From Microbulbifer sp. VAAF005 (GTDB lineage Bacteria; Pseudomonadota; Gammaproteobacteria; Pseudomonadales; Cellvibrionaceae): 64,000 bases of DNA. The stretch spans positions 2,641,501 to 2,705,500 of the forward strand of contig NZ_CP120233.1 in assembly GCF_030012985.1 (NCBI RefSeq). The letters are read 5' to 3'. The notes under the pieces were generated by a model, which worked only from the letters and a program-made list of their open reading frames with translations, did no database searches and was not told the origin of the DNA. Below, in pieces: positions 55,423-63,957 of the stretch. Within the stretch, counting starts at the first letter, position 1. Every line of letters starts with the position of its first letter. The position numbers were made by a program, and so were the translations under genes.

Positions 55423-56217
55423 ATGGCTGAAACACTATCACTGGCAAAAAACGAACTGGTTGAACGAGCCAGTGAAGCAATGAAACAGCACCTCAGCACC
55501 CCCGAGTGGTCTCTGAGAGAAAAGCTTTCGCTGACTTGCCGAATTTTATTTAACGATGGTCACGACTCCGGCCTGGCTGGGCAAATTACCGCCCGCGCGG
55601 AAAAACCCGGTACTTATTACACCCAACGCCTGGGCCTCGGCTTCGATGAAATTACCTCATCCAATTTATTGGAGGTCAACGAAGACCTCGAAGTACTGTC
55701 CGGAGAGGGCATGGCCAATCCGGCCAACCGCTTTCATTCCTGGATCTACCGGGCGCGGCCCGATGTGAACTGCATCGTGCATACCCACCCCATGCACGTA
55801 TGTGCGCTTTCCATGCTGGAGCGCTCGCTAAAGATTTCCCATATGGACGCCTGCATGTTGTATGAGGATATTGCCTTCCTCAAAGACTGGCCGGGTGTAC
55901 CCGTGGGTAACAGCGAGGGCGAGCTGATTTCCGCCGCTATTGGGGACAAGCGCGCAATCCTACTGGGACACCACGGCCTGATTATGGCCTGTCGCTCTGT
56001 AGAGGAAGCCTGTGTAATGGCGGTTCAGTGCGAGCGCGCTGCCAAACTGCAAATACTGGCTGAATCCGCCGGCACCATCCAGGATATTGATCCCGAACTG
56101 GGCCGCGAAGCCCACGACTGGATTCTCCAGGAAAAACGCACGCAAGCGACTTTTGCTTACTTTGTGCGCCGGATGCAGAGGAAAGGTTATGGCGGCGGGG
56201 ACGACCCATTAAGTTAA
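55423..56217 (+). CDS. Class II aldolase/adducin-fold protein
   Basis: 264 residues from ATG 55423 (GGAG 7 nt upstream). Metal-binding histidines are present: His120 and His122 (VHTHPMH) and the GHHG His at 183/184. The acid used by true class II aldolases (Glu73 in FucA, before RFH) is Ala101 here (PANRFHSWIY), as in adducins. This argues against simple aldolase chemistry; the CloR/NovR oxygenases are a precedent for other chemistry on this fold. Lies 202 bp after the HDO gene, same strand, and probably acts on the same small molecule (inference). Confidence 0.85.
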   Translation: MAETLSLAKNELVERASEAMKQHLSTPEWSLREKLSLTCRILFNDGHDSGLAGQITARAEKPGTYYTQRLGLGFDEITSSNLLEVNEDLEVLSGEGMANPANRFHSWIYRARPDVNCIVHTHPMHVCALSMLERSLKISHMDACMLYEDIAFLKDWPGVPVGNSEGELISAAIGDKRAILLGHHGLIMACRSVEEACVMAVQCERAAKLQILAESAGTIQDIDPELGREAHDWILQEKRTQATFAYFVRRMQRKGYGGGDDPLS

Positions 56218-56530
56218 GTGCTTTTGTGCAATGGGCCAAGGCCCATTGCACTGCCGGTTGCAGCAATAATTGCAGCTTGGCTATAACAACCGAAGCGCCT
56301 CCCCTCCATTTCTCTCTGGCTATTCGTTCAAGCTCCCACCCTCCTGTATAATCCCGCTCCATCATGCAGGGCTGGCGGTGAAGTCTCTTTTCCCCAGCCA
56401 GACGAGTTACCTGCGGCTACCATTTGTGGCGGAAGCGGAGGGCGTTAGCCCAGCCTTGGCCGGAATCGGCTAGAAACAAAAAACTCGTTAAAAATCATAT
56501 AGATAAATGACTTAAAGGGCTCTATTTGCT
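56218..56530. other. Intergenic region between the aldolase-fold gene and efp
   Basis: 313 bp; no gene. It holds a strong hairpin at its left end and a consensus TATAAT at 56347-56352 that probably belongs to the efp promoter (no good -35 seen). The efp ATG has AAGGG about 12 nt upstream. Confidence 0.5.
56226..56251. terminator. Hairpin after the aldolase-fold gene
   Basis: GTGCAATGGGCC/GGCCCATTGCAC, a perfect 12-bp inverted repeat with a 2-nt centre, 8 nt beyond the stop. No U-tract; likely marks the end of the HDO-aldolase transcript. Confidence 0.6.
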
Positions 56531-57103
56531 ATGGCTAGTTACTCCACTAACGAATTCAAGGGCGGCCTCAAGGTGATGCTGGACGGCGACCCCTGCTCAA
56601 TCGTGGAAAACGAATTCGTCAAACCTGGTAAGGGCCAGGCGTTCAACCGCGTGAAGCTTCGCAACCTGAAAACCGGTCGCGTATGGGAACGCACCTTCCG
56701 CTCCGGTGAAAGCCTGGAAGCTGCGGACGTGATGGATCGCGAAATGGAATACTTGTACAACGATGGCGAGTTTTACCATTTCATGGAGCCCGAGACTTTT
56801 GAACAGCACCAAGCCAGCAGCGATGCTGTGGGCGATGCTTCAAAATGGCTCAAAGAGCAGGATATCTGCACTGTAACCCTGTACAACGGCTCTCCGCTGG
56901 CAGTTACTCCACCCAACCACGTAATCCTGGAAATTACCGATACCGATCCGGGCCTGCGCGGAGACACCGCCCAGGGCGGCACCAAGCCGGCCACTTTGGC
57001 TACCGGCGCCGTTGTGAAGGTTCCTCTGTTCCTGGAAATCGGTGAAACCATCAAGGTAGACACCCGCACCGCCGAATACCTGGGCCGTGCCAAGGAAGAC
57101 TAA
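56531..57103 (+). CDS. efp: Elongation factor P
   Basis: 190 residues; KOW-like N-terminal domain and two OB domains ([32 protein letters not shown]). The modified Lys is Lys34 in [10 protein letters not shown], i.e. the lysylated type with PGKGQ. It rescues ribosomes stalled at polyproline. Followed 53 bp later by epmA, with a GC-rich hairpin between. Confidence 0.97.
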   Translation: MASYSTNEFKGGLKVMLDGDPCSIVENEFVKPGKGQAFNRVKLRNLKTGRVWERTFRSGESLEAADVMDREMEYLYNDGEFYHFMEPETFEQHQASSDAVGDASKWLKEQDICTVTLYNGSPLAVTPPNHVILEITDTDPGLRGDTAQGGTKPATLATGAVVKVPLFLEIGETIKVDTRTAEYLGRAKED

Positions 57104-57118
57104 GTACCTCCTCCCCTC

Positions 57119-57137
57119 GAGCGGCCTACGGCCGCTC
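57119..57137. terminator. Hairpin between efp and epmA
   Basis: GAGCGGCC-TAC-GGCCGCTC, perfect 8-bp stem, 15 bp after the efp stop. No U-tract; could reduce read-through so that EpmA is made at a lower level than EF-P. Confidence 0.5.
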
Positions 57138-57156
57138 ATCTCCAGAGCTACCTCCC

Positions 57157-58110
57157 ATGAGCACAGATACCTGGCACCCCACCGCCACTATTGCAGCCCT
57201 GCGCCAACGCGCTGCTCTACTCGCTGAAATACGCACATTTTTTGCTGAACGAAACGTTGTGGAAGCCGAAGTTCCGGTGCTATCCCAGCGCGCCACCAGC
57301 GACCCCCATATCGAGTCCATCACCACAGAGTGCCGGGGCGAAAACGCCTACCTGGCCACCAGCCCGGAATTTGGTTTAAAGCGTTTACTCGCCGCAGGAC
57401 TCGGAGATTGCTACTACTTGGGTAAGGCTTTTCGCCAGGGCGAATCCGGCGGTCGACACAACCCCGAGTTCACCATGTTGGAGTGGTACCGCTGCGGTTG
57501 GGACGATCACCAACTGATGGAGGAGGTCGCCAAGCTGCTCTGCGGTATTTTGGCGACGGACCAGGTTCAGTCCCTCAGTTACCGGGAATTGTTTTTACAA
57601 GAGCTGCAACTGGACCCCCACAGTGCCAGCGAAGCCGAGCTGATTTCCTGCGTTAAGCGGGAAATGGAATTGTCTTTTGTACCCCGTGAACGCAGTGAGT
57701 GCCTGGACCTGCTGATGAGCCACCGCCTGGAACCCACCATGAGGGAGGGCATCACCCTGCTCTACGACTTCCCCGCAGAGCAAGCGGCACTGGCAAAAGT
57801 CGTAGCGGACGAACAGGGGACCCCCGTCGCCAGGCGCTTCGAAGCCTATGTCGGTGGATTGGAACTGGCCAATGGCTATTGGGAGCTGACCGACAGCGTG
57901 GAACAGCAGCGCCGCTTTGAAAAGGATCTGGAATACCGCCGTGCTAACCAGCGCCCTGTACACCCCTTTGAAGAACGTCTGGTTGCGGCCCTGGATCAAG
58001 GCATGCCCGAGTGCGGCGGGGTCGCGCTGGGAGTCGACCGACTGCTGATGTTAAAAGCCGGTTACCAATCGATTGATGAAGTTATCGCCTTCCCTTTCAG
58101 TCGGGCTTAG
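57157..58110 (+). CDS. epmA: EF-P--(R)-beta-lysine ligase EpmA
   Basis: 317 residues: a class II lysyl-tRNA synthetase core without the anticodon-binding domain. Class II motifs: FRQGESGGRHNPEFTMLEWYRCG (motif 2) and CGGVALGVDRLLMLKAG (motif 3). It attaches beta-lysine to EF-P Lys34. The hydroxylase EpmC is not in the window. Its 3' end overlaps the convergent GNAT gene by 14 nt. Confidence 0.96.
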   Translation: MSTDTWHPTATIAALRQRAALLAEIRTFFAERNVVEAEVPVLSQRATSDPHIESITTECRGENAYLATSPEFGLKRLLAAGLGDCYYLGKAFRQGESGGRHNPEFTMLEWYRCGWDDHQLMEEVAKLLCGILATDQVQSLSYRELFLQELQLDPHSASEAELISCVKREMELSFVPRERSECLDLLMSHRLEPTMREGITLLYDFPAEQAALAKVVADEQGTPVARRFEAYVGGLELANGYWELTDSVEQQRRFEKDLEYRRANQRPVHPFEERLVAALDQGMPECGGVALGVDRLLMLKAGYQSIDEVIAFPFSRA

Positions 58111-58909
58111 CGGCCGCCGGCGCCGGAGTGTATTGATAGCGGGCAACCTCGCCAACTGCAAAAAAGCCACTATCGAGCAGTAGCTGCTGACGATCCGCCG
58201 GCACTAAAGCCACCAGATTTTTATGGTGGCTACCCTGGGCAGCGGTTAGCAGATGCTTGAACAGGGCCCGACCAATCCCGCGACCCCGGTAGTCCGGAAG
58301 CGTCACCATGTCATAGAGTCCCAGTGCATCCGCTGCCGCAAACAGGCACCCAGCGGCAACCGGCACACCATCCAGCTTAGCGAGAAATAATTTCAGTCGC
58401 CCGCGTCGCTGCTCGGGAATTTCCTGCAGGCCCTGATAGAAGTGCGCCAACTGTGCCCCCTCCAGCTCCCCTGCCGCCGCTGCCTGCACCGCGCCGTAAT
58501 CAGGCAAGGCCTCCTTTTTCACCGCACTAATAGTCAGCTGTTCCACTACCGGAACCTCGGCAACGCTGAGTCGGGGTATCTCGGCGGCCATAGCTACCAG
58601 GGACTGGCGCCGCTTTAGCCCAAGCTCATCCAAAGCGTCATTGTCCAGGGGTTTGGAGGCACTGTGCCAAAGAGTGAAGGGGCTGTGCCGCTCGGCAAAA
58701 TAATCCAGCGCAAAACGCTGAATAATGCGCGGTGGCATTACCATATTGGAAATCACCTGATTGAGCCCAATGGAAGGCAGGCCGCTATCACTGCGGACAA
58801 TACCTGTAATTTCCTTGGTGCAATCCGGAGTTACCAGGCTCGCGCGGTAATCCGCATAAGCCTCCAAATTTCGGCAGGTAAGATTTTTAGCGCTGAGACT
58901 ATATTTCAT
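58097..58909 (-). CDS. GNAT-family N-acetyltransferase
   Basis: 270 residues. The C-terminal half (~130-260) is a GNAT domain with the acetyl-CoA loop LPDYRGRGIGRALFKHLL after LYDMVTL. The N-terminal half is a degenerate GNAT-like part without the loop. Substrate unknown. The last residues are Ala/Pro-rich. Confidence 0.85.
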   Translation of the reverse strand: MKYSLSAKNLTCRNLEAYADYRASLVTPDCTKEITGIVRSDSGLPSIGLNQVISNMVMPPRIIQRFALDYFAERHSPFTLWHSASKPLDNDALDELGLKRRQSLVAMAAEIPRLSVAEVPVVEQLTISAVKKEALPDYGAVQAAAAGELEGAQLAHFYQGLQEIPEQRRGRLKLFLAKLDGVPVAAGCLFAAADALGLYDMVTLPDYRGRGIGRALFKHLLTAAQGSHHKNLVALVPADRQQLLLDSGFFAVGEVARYQYTPAPAAAKPD

Positions 58910-59001
58910 GGGTCAAAGGATAGTGCCAAGAACAGTGCCGTTGCATCATTTCCCCAGTGATCCCAGCCCCGCAGCCGGTGTTCGCTACGGGGCGACAAGC
59001 C

Positions 59002-59829
59002 TTACTTCTGTACTTGCGACAGGGCACACTGATCCATGGATAATGCCGGTTCAGCACAGGTGGCTGCCCCGACAACTTTTGCCGGCACTCCGGCCACTAA
59101 CACCTTTGCCGGTACCGTTTTAAGAACCACACTTCCGGAAGCAATTTGGGCGCACTCGCCAATTTCAATATTGCCCAGCACCTTGCTGCCCGCACCGATT
59201 AAAACCCCGTGGCGGATTTTCGGGTGGCGGTCCCCGCTCTCTTTGCCAGTGCCGCCCAGTGTAACGGACTGCATGATGGAAACATTGTTTTCCACTACAG
59301 CCGTTTCACCTATAACGATACCGGTCGCGTGATCCAGCAATATACCGTCACCCATACGCGCAGCCGGGTGAATATCCACACTGAATACGACAGAGACACG
59401 GTGCTGTAAGAACATAGCCAGGGAGCGGCGCTGCTGCTGCCACAGCCAGTGGGCCACACGGTGAACCTGCAAGGCGTGAAAGCCCTTAAAGTACAGGAAG
59501 GGCTCGTGCAGGGAGTGGCAGGCGGAATCCCGCAGGTAAATTGCGTTCAAATCCGCTCGCGCCGCATGCCCTATGGAAGGGTCAGCTTGTAGCGCCTCAT
59601 CGATAACCTCGCGAATTAACAGCGCCGGTGCCACCGCATTGTCCAGCTTGTTGGCCAGGTGAAAGCTGAGCGCCGCCTCCAGGGAATTGTGGTTCAGGAT
59701 GGTCGCGTGTAGAAAGCTGGCCAGGATCGGCTCCCGCTCTACCTGCTGCGCCACCTCTATACGAATCTTCTCCCAGATCAGATCCGCCTCGGCCTCGGTG
59801 CATGTCGCATCCATTATTGCTTTCTCCAT
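59002..59829 (-). CDS. cysE: Serine O-acetyltransferase CysE
   Basis: 275 residues, normal for CysE. N-terminal helical domain, then left-handed beta-helix with DIHPAARMGDGILLDHATGIVIGETAVV and QSVTLGGTGKESGDRHPKI. Makes O-acetylserine for cysteine synthesis. Either ATG 59829 or ATG 59814 may be used: GGAG falls 9 nt before the second and overlaps the first. The stretch after VVGAATCAEP is a variable tail. Confidence 0.94.
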   Translation of the reverse strand: MEKAIMDATCTEAEADLIWEKIRIEVAQQVEREPILASFLHATILNHNSLEAALSFHLANKLDNAVAPALLIREVIDEALQADPSIGHAARADLNAIYLRDSACHSLHEPFLYFKGFHALQVHRVAHWLWQQQRRSLAMFLQHRVSVVFSVDIHPAARMGDGILLDHATGIVIGETAVVENNVSIMQSVTLGGTGKESGDRHPKIRHGVLIGAGSKVLGNIEIGECAQIASGSVVLKTVPAKVLVAGVPAKVVGAATCAEPALSMDQCALSQVQK

Positions 59830-59830
59830 G

Positions 59831-60816
59831 TTACACAGCCCCCAGGGTCAAGGGGGGCTCCAGCAGCGCCGACTGCTGCTCGCGCAATGCCAGTATATGC
59901 TCTGCCCAGTAACGGGCAGTATTAAACCAGGGAAACGCCTGGGGAAAAGCCGGGTCCTGCCAGCGCCGCGCCAACCAGGCAGCGTGATGCATCTGCCGCA
60001 GGCAGCGCAGAGGCTCCACCAGCTGCAACTGCTGGGGATCAAAACTATAGAAGGTTTCATAGCCTTCCAACACTGCATCCAGGTAGGCGGTTTGCTCTGC
60101 GCGATTGCCGGAAATCAACATCCAGATATCCTGGATCGCCGGCCCCATCAGGCAGTCGTCCAAGTCCACAAACCAGGGAGTCTCATCCCGCCACAGGAAG
60201 TTGCCACTGTGACAATCACCGTGCAGGCGCAGCATATCCCAGTCCCGCTCAAACAGCGGGGCTATCTGTTCGATAATGTGGCCCGTGACGGAAGCGTAGG
60301 CCTCCTGGTTCTCACGTGGCAGGAAATCTCCATTCAGGATAAATTCCCGGCTATCGATTGCGAATCGCTGCAAAGTGAGGGATGGGCGATAGCTGAAGGG
60401 TTTGGCGCTGCCAGCCGCATGAATGCGACCCAACATGGTCCCCACCTGCTCCAGGTGATCAAAGTTATCCAGCTCCAACTGGCGACCGCCCCGTCGGGGA
60501 AAAGCGCAAAACGGAATCCAGCGGACTCCATCAGGGTGCGCCCATCAAACTGTATCGGTGCCACCACAGGAATTTCGGCCTCTGCCAGCTCCAGGGTGAA
60601 CTGGTGCTCCTCCATTATCTGCTCATCACTCCAGCGCCCCGGGCGATAGAACTTGGCAATCAACGGCTCGGCATCCTCAATACCCACCTGATAGACGCGG
60701 TTTTCATAACTGTTTAAAGGGAAAATACGCGCATCGGAAATCAGCCCGGTAGTCTCGACACAGTCGATCACCACGTCCGGCGTGAGGGCTTCATAGGGAT
60801 GATGATTCGAGGTCAT
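59831..60816 (-). pseudogene. srkA: Stress response kinase SrkA (YihE/RdoA family), frameshifted
   Basis: From ATG 60816 frame 1 gives PLNSYENRVYQVGIED, IAKFYRPGRWSDEQIMEEH and RFALFP, then leaves the family. The next frame resumes as RRGGRQLELDNFDHLEQVG and carries LHGDCHSGNFLW (catalytic loop) and FVDLDDCLMGPAIQDIWM (Mg-binding) to the end at 59831. One extra base in the four-G run at 60496-60499 restores RFALFPRRGGRQLELD and a ~328-residue Ser/Thr kinase. SrkA protects against stress-induced death in E. coli. Otherwise intact, so a consensus error is likely. Confidence 0.92.
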
Positions 60817-60975
60817 AGTGGGTACCAACTGGATTGCAGCTGGCTATGCTAACGCGGTCGCGGGGGCGGGGACAAACTGAGAAATGTGCCGCAAGCTAAA
60901 GCGGCCAACTCAAGGGGAGTTCACGCAGGACAGGAGCGGTGACACCACCCAATGCCAACCGCACAAAAAACTGGC

Positions 60976-61446
60976 TTAACCGCCATTTGCCCGCTGTTGC
61001 TGCAATAGCTGAACCATTTGGTCACGACCAAAAACTTCGGCAAAATCCTCTGCGGAGTGGCCGGCCTTATTCACCTGCTGCGAATCGCAATCCTGCTTTA
61101 GCAGGGTTCGTGCAAGGGCAAACTCACCGCGAAAAATCGCTGCCATCAGGGCAGTATTGCCACGGCGATCCTGGGCACAGGCATCTGCACCTCTCTGCAA
61201 CAGGTAGTCCACAGCCTCCCCGTTGCCGTTGTAAGTGGCAATCATCAGTGCCGTATAACCTTTCGGGCTGCGTACATCCAGGGGGAAACCCGCTTGCGAA
61301 AATTCACGCAGCACCTCGGTATCACCAATCCTGGCTGCGGCAAAATAATACTGGGAGAGTTCGATAAAATCAGATTCCGTTTTTTCCGGCTCCCCTGCCT
61401 GAACCCCCAGGGTGAGAAAGAGTAGTGCGAATAAAAATGATCTCAT
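60976..61446 (-). CDS. ankB: Periplasmic ankyrin-repeat protein (AnkB-like)
   Basis: 156 residues, signal peptide 1-17 (GVQA-GE), then about four ankyrin repeats (YYFAAARIGDTEVLREFSQAG, GYTALMIATYNGNGEAVDYL, GNTALMAAIFRGEFALARTL, GHSAEDFAEVFGRDQMVQLL). It follows the katB-type catalase gene by 56 bp. In P. aeruginosa the ankB partner of katB is needed for full catalase activity; the same role is likely. Confidence 0.9.
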   Translation of the reverse strand: MRSFLFALLFLTLGVQAGEPEKTESDFIELSQYYFAAARIGDTEVLREFSQAGFPLDVRSPKGYTALMIATYNGNGEAVDYLLQRGADACAQDRRGNTALMAAIFRGEFALARTLLKQDCDSQQVNKAGHSAEDFAEVFGRDQMVQLLQQQRANGG

Positions 61447-61467
61447 AATTTCACCTGTATAAATTTA

Positions 61468-61489
61468 GCGGGCGACCTCTGTCGCCCGC
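61468..61489 (-). terminator. Intercistronic hairpin between katB and ankB
   Basis: GCGGGCGAC/GTCGCCCGC, perfect 9-bp stem with a 4-nt loop. On the minus strand it is followed by TAAATTTA, not a clean U-tract, so partial termination or mRNA protection is more likely than full stop. Confidence 0.55.
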
Positions 61490-61502
61490 ACTTGGGTAAA
61501 AA

Positions 61503-63002
61503 TTACCGGGCCAGTTTTTTCACGCGATCCAGATCTCCACCAACTGCTTTGGTTAAGCGCTGTCCGTAGTCCTTGTCCGCTTGATAGAAGTGGCTCAGCA
61601 TAATGTGCTTAGTGTTTTCATCACTCACTTTACCCAGATCACCAGCGAGGTTTTCAATCAGGTTCTGACGCTCTTCAGGACTCAGGCTGCGGTAGAAAGC
61701 ACCCGCCTGGGCAAATGGCAGTTTCTTTTCAATGGCCTTTTGCTGGGTGCTGCCATTCAATGCCTTGTTGCTATAAAGACCTTTGGGGTCCTCGTTGCGC
61801 GCATCGATGCGGCTCGGCTGATAGTTCACATCTGAAGTCTGCTGGCCGTAGTTACCCGCTCCATCCTGGTTCCAGTTACTTACTGCAACGAGGGGCCGGT
61901 TGATAGGCAATTGCTGGTGATTGGCCCCCAGGCGATACATTTGCGTATCGGAATATGAGAACACGCGGCCTTGTAACAAGCGGTCTTCCGAAGGCTCAAT
62001 ACCCGGAACAATATTGGCCGGCGCAAACGCGGATTGCTCAGTTTCCTGGAAGAAATTAGTGGGCACACGGTTGAGTGTCATGGTGCCGACTTTGGTTTCC
62101 TTCACGTCCAACCACATTTTGGTGGCGTCCAGGGGGTTGTAATTAAAGCTGTTAAGCTGGGAGGGCTTCAGAACTTTAATAAACAGATCCCACTGGGGGT
62201 GCTCGCCTTTTTCAATCGCGGCATACATATCGCGAGTTGCGTGGCTGAAGTCCTTGCTCTGAATTTCTGCTGCCTCTTCCGCAGTCAGGTTCTTGATACC
62301 CTGACGGGTTTTCCAGTGGAATTTCACATAGTTCACTTCACCCTTGTCATTGATAAACTTATAGGCGTGAACACCCCAGCCATCCATCTGGCGCAAGTTA
62401 GCCGGTGTTCCGTAATCGGAATAGACCCAGCTCAGCATATGGGTGGATTCCGGCACATGGCTAAAGAAATCAAAGAAGCGGTTGGGGTCCTGTTGATTAG
62501 TCACCGGGGAAGGCTTCAGGGAGTGAACCATATCCGGGAATTTAATCGCGTCGCGGATAAAAAATACCGGCAGGTTGTTACCCACCAAATCCCAGTTACC
62601 CTCTTCCGTATAAAACTTGGTGGCAAACCCACGGGGATCACGCAGGGTTTCCGGGGAACCTTTTGAGTGGATTACTGTTGAAAAACGCACAAACACTGGC
62701 GTTTTACTACCGCGCTCAAACACCGCTGCGCGGGTTAAATCACTGAGGTCAGCCGTCGCAACAAATTCACCGTGAACACCAGTTCCACGAGCATGAACTA
62801 CACGCTCGGGAATACGTTCACGGGCAAAACGCTGCAATTTCTGAATCAGTTGAACATCTTGCAGCAAATTACCGCCATTTTCTCCAGCAGTTTGTGCGTT
62901 CTGGTTGTCTCCGACTGGGGCGCCATTATCGCGAGTCAATGTCTCTGCATTGGCACCGCCTATCAGACCGATAGTTAATGCAAATAAGGGTAAGTATTTC
63001 AT
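61503..63002 (-). CDS. katB: Catalase, KatB-like with signal peptide
   Basis: 499 residues. Signal peptide 1-19 (GGANA-ET), then the clade 3-like small-subunit catalase fold: FARERIPERVVHARGTGVHG (active-site His), GNNLPVFFIRDAIKFPD (active-site Asn) and the haem-Tyr segment RVFSYSDTQMYRLG. It would degrade H2O2 in the periplasm. Upstream of ankB in the same order as P. aeruginosa katB-ankB. I could not find a convincing OxyR site upstream. Confidence 0.94.
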   Translation of the reverse strand: MKYLPLFALTIGLIGGANAETLTRDNGAPVGDNQNAQTAGENGGNLLQDVQLIQKLQRFARERIPERVVHARGTGVHGEFVATADLSDLTRAAVFERGSKTPVFVRFSTVIHSKGSPETLRDPRGFATKFYTEEGNWDLVGNNLPVFFIRDAIKFPDMVHSLKPSPVTNQQDPNRFFDFFSHVPESTHMLSWVYSDYGTPANLRQMDGWGVHAYKFINDKGEVNYVKFHWKTRQGIKNLTAEEAAEIQSKDFSHATRDMYAAIEKGEHPQWDLFIKVLKPSQLNSFNYNPLDATKMWLDVKETKVGTMTLNRVPTNFFQETEQSAFAPANIVPGIEPSEDRLLQGRVFSYSDTQMYRLGANHQQLPINRPLVAVSNWNQDGAGNYGQQTSDVNYQPSRIDARNEDPKGLYSNKALNGSTQQKAIEKKLPFAQAGAFYRSLSPEERQNLIENLAGDLGKVSDENTKHIMLSHFYQADKDYGQRLTKAVGGDLDRVKKLAR

Positions 63003-63167
63003 GGGATTATTTATCTCTACTGCCATCTCTATTACAGGAGTAGAGCTTATAGGGGAGAACAATAAGCGGGAAATTAGACCTTGTTATCGCTCTTATAGCA
63101 GGGATCAATAATGATGAGTCAGAAAGAGCAATTCAAATTTTTCAACAAGTCAAAATAAAGAAACTGT

Positions 63168-63554
63168 TCAATCAGATTTTTCTTGCTTGGGCATAAGGTA
63201 CCAAAGCACAGCGGCAATCAAAAAAAGGGCGGGGATATCTCCCATCAAATTAATCCGTTCTGTTTTATCCACCAATGCCTGCACCAACATAATGACGGCA
63301 TGTACAAGGCTGGACCATATGGTAAACCAAATTAAACTGGCATTCGCAGCGGGATTTTTTGCAGCGCGTATCAAGAACACCCCCAGGGTGACATAAATAC
63401 CGATAATCATTTGCTCATACTCAGGCTGCCGTGGGGTCCAGCCCCACCCTTCCGGCCAAATCCACATCATCATCGGGTAAATCGCCAGAATAAAAAGCAC
63501 TCCTACAACGACCAGCGCTATTGGCAGGCATTTTGCCCGGGCTGTCTCATTCAT
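63168..63554 (-). CDS. DUF6632-like small membrane protein
   Basis: 128 residues with four transmembrane helices (about 9-30, 45-62, 72-92, 103-122). NPAANASLIWFTIWSSLVHA in the third helix resembles DUF6632 proteins. Function unknown. GGGAG 6 nt before the ATG. Probably co-transcribed with the VOC gene 25 bp upstream. Confidence 0.72.
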   Translation of the reverse strand: MNETARAKCLPIALVVVGVLFILAIYPMMMWIWPEGWGWTPRQPEYEQMIIGIYVTLGVFLIRAAKNPAANASLIWFTIWSSLVHAVIMLVQALVDKTERINLMGDIPALFLIAAVLWYLMPKQEKSD

Positions 63555-63579
63555 AATTTACTCCCAAATCTCGATCGAC

Positions 63580-63957
63580 TTATTCCTGTAAGTCCCCCGG
63601 TAAATGACACACTACTTCCAGGTTATGTCCATCGGGATCAAGTACGTAGGCGGCGTAATAACCAGGGTGATATTGTTCGTAGACAGCCGGTGCACCATTG
63701 TCCTTGCCTCCGGCCTCCAGGGCCAAGCGATAGAATTCCCTGACCACTTGCCGCTCTTCAGCGCGAAAGGCGATATGCAATTGTGGAGTGGTGCTGGTCC
63801 CCCCACGAATCCAGAGTTCCGCTTTATCTGCCCAACCAAAGCCCGCCCAATCGTCAAACTCCATCACCAACTGGTATCCCAGTGGCATCAGCGCCTGCTG
63901 ATAGAAGTCCTTACTGCGTTCATAGCTGTGCACATAAAGGCGGATATGATCAAGCAT
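63580..63957 (-). CDS. VOC-family (glyoxalase-like) protein
   Basis: 125 residues. Single VOC module: MLDHIRLYVHSYERSKDFY, PQLHIAFRA and YYAAYVLDPDGHNLEVVCH. Metal ligands would be His4, His~61 and Glu~113, as in other small dimeric VOC proteins. May detoxify or bind small electrophiles; substrate unknown. First gene of the pair with the DUF6632-like gene. Confidence 0.88.
   Translation of the reverse strand: MLDHIRLYVHSYERSKDFYQQALMPLGYQLVMEFDDWAGFGWADKAELWIRGGTSTTPQLHIAFRAEERQVVREFYRLALEAGGKDNGAPAVYEQYHPGYYAAYVLDPDGHNLEVVCHLPGDLQE

Noticed and set aside
63003..63120. ATAG/CTAT-like spacing suggesting an OxyR site before katB
   Set aside because: Only fragments match and the 7-nt periodicity of the four half-sites is not kept.
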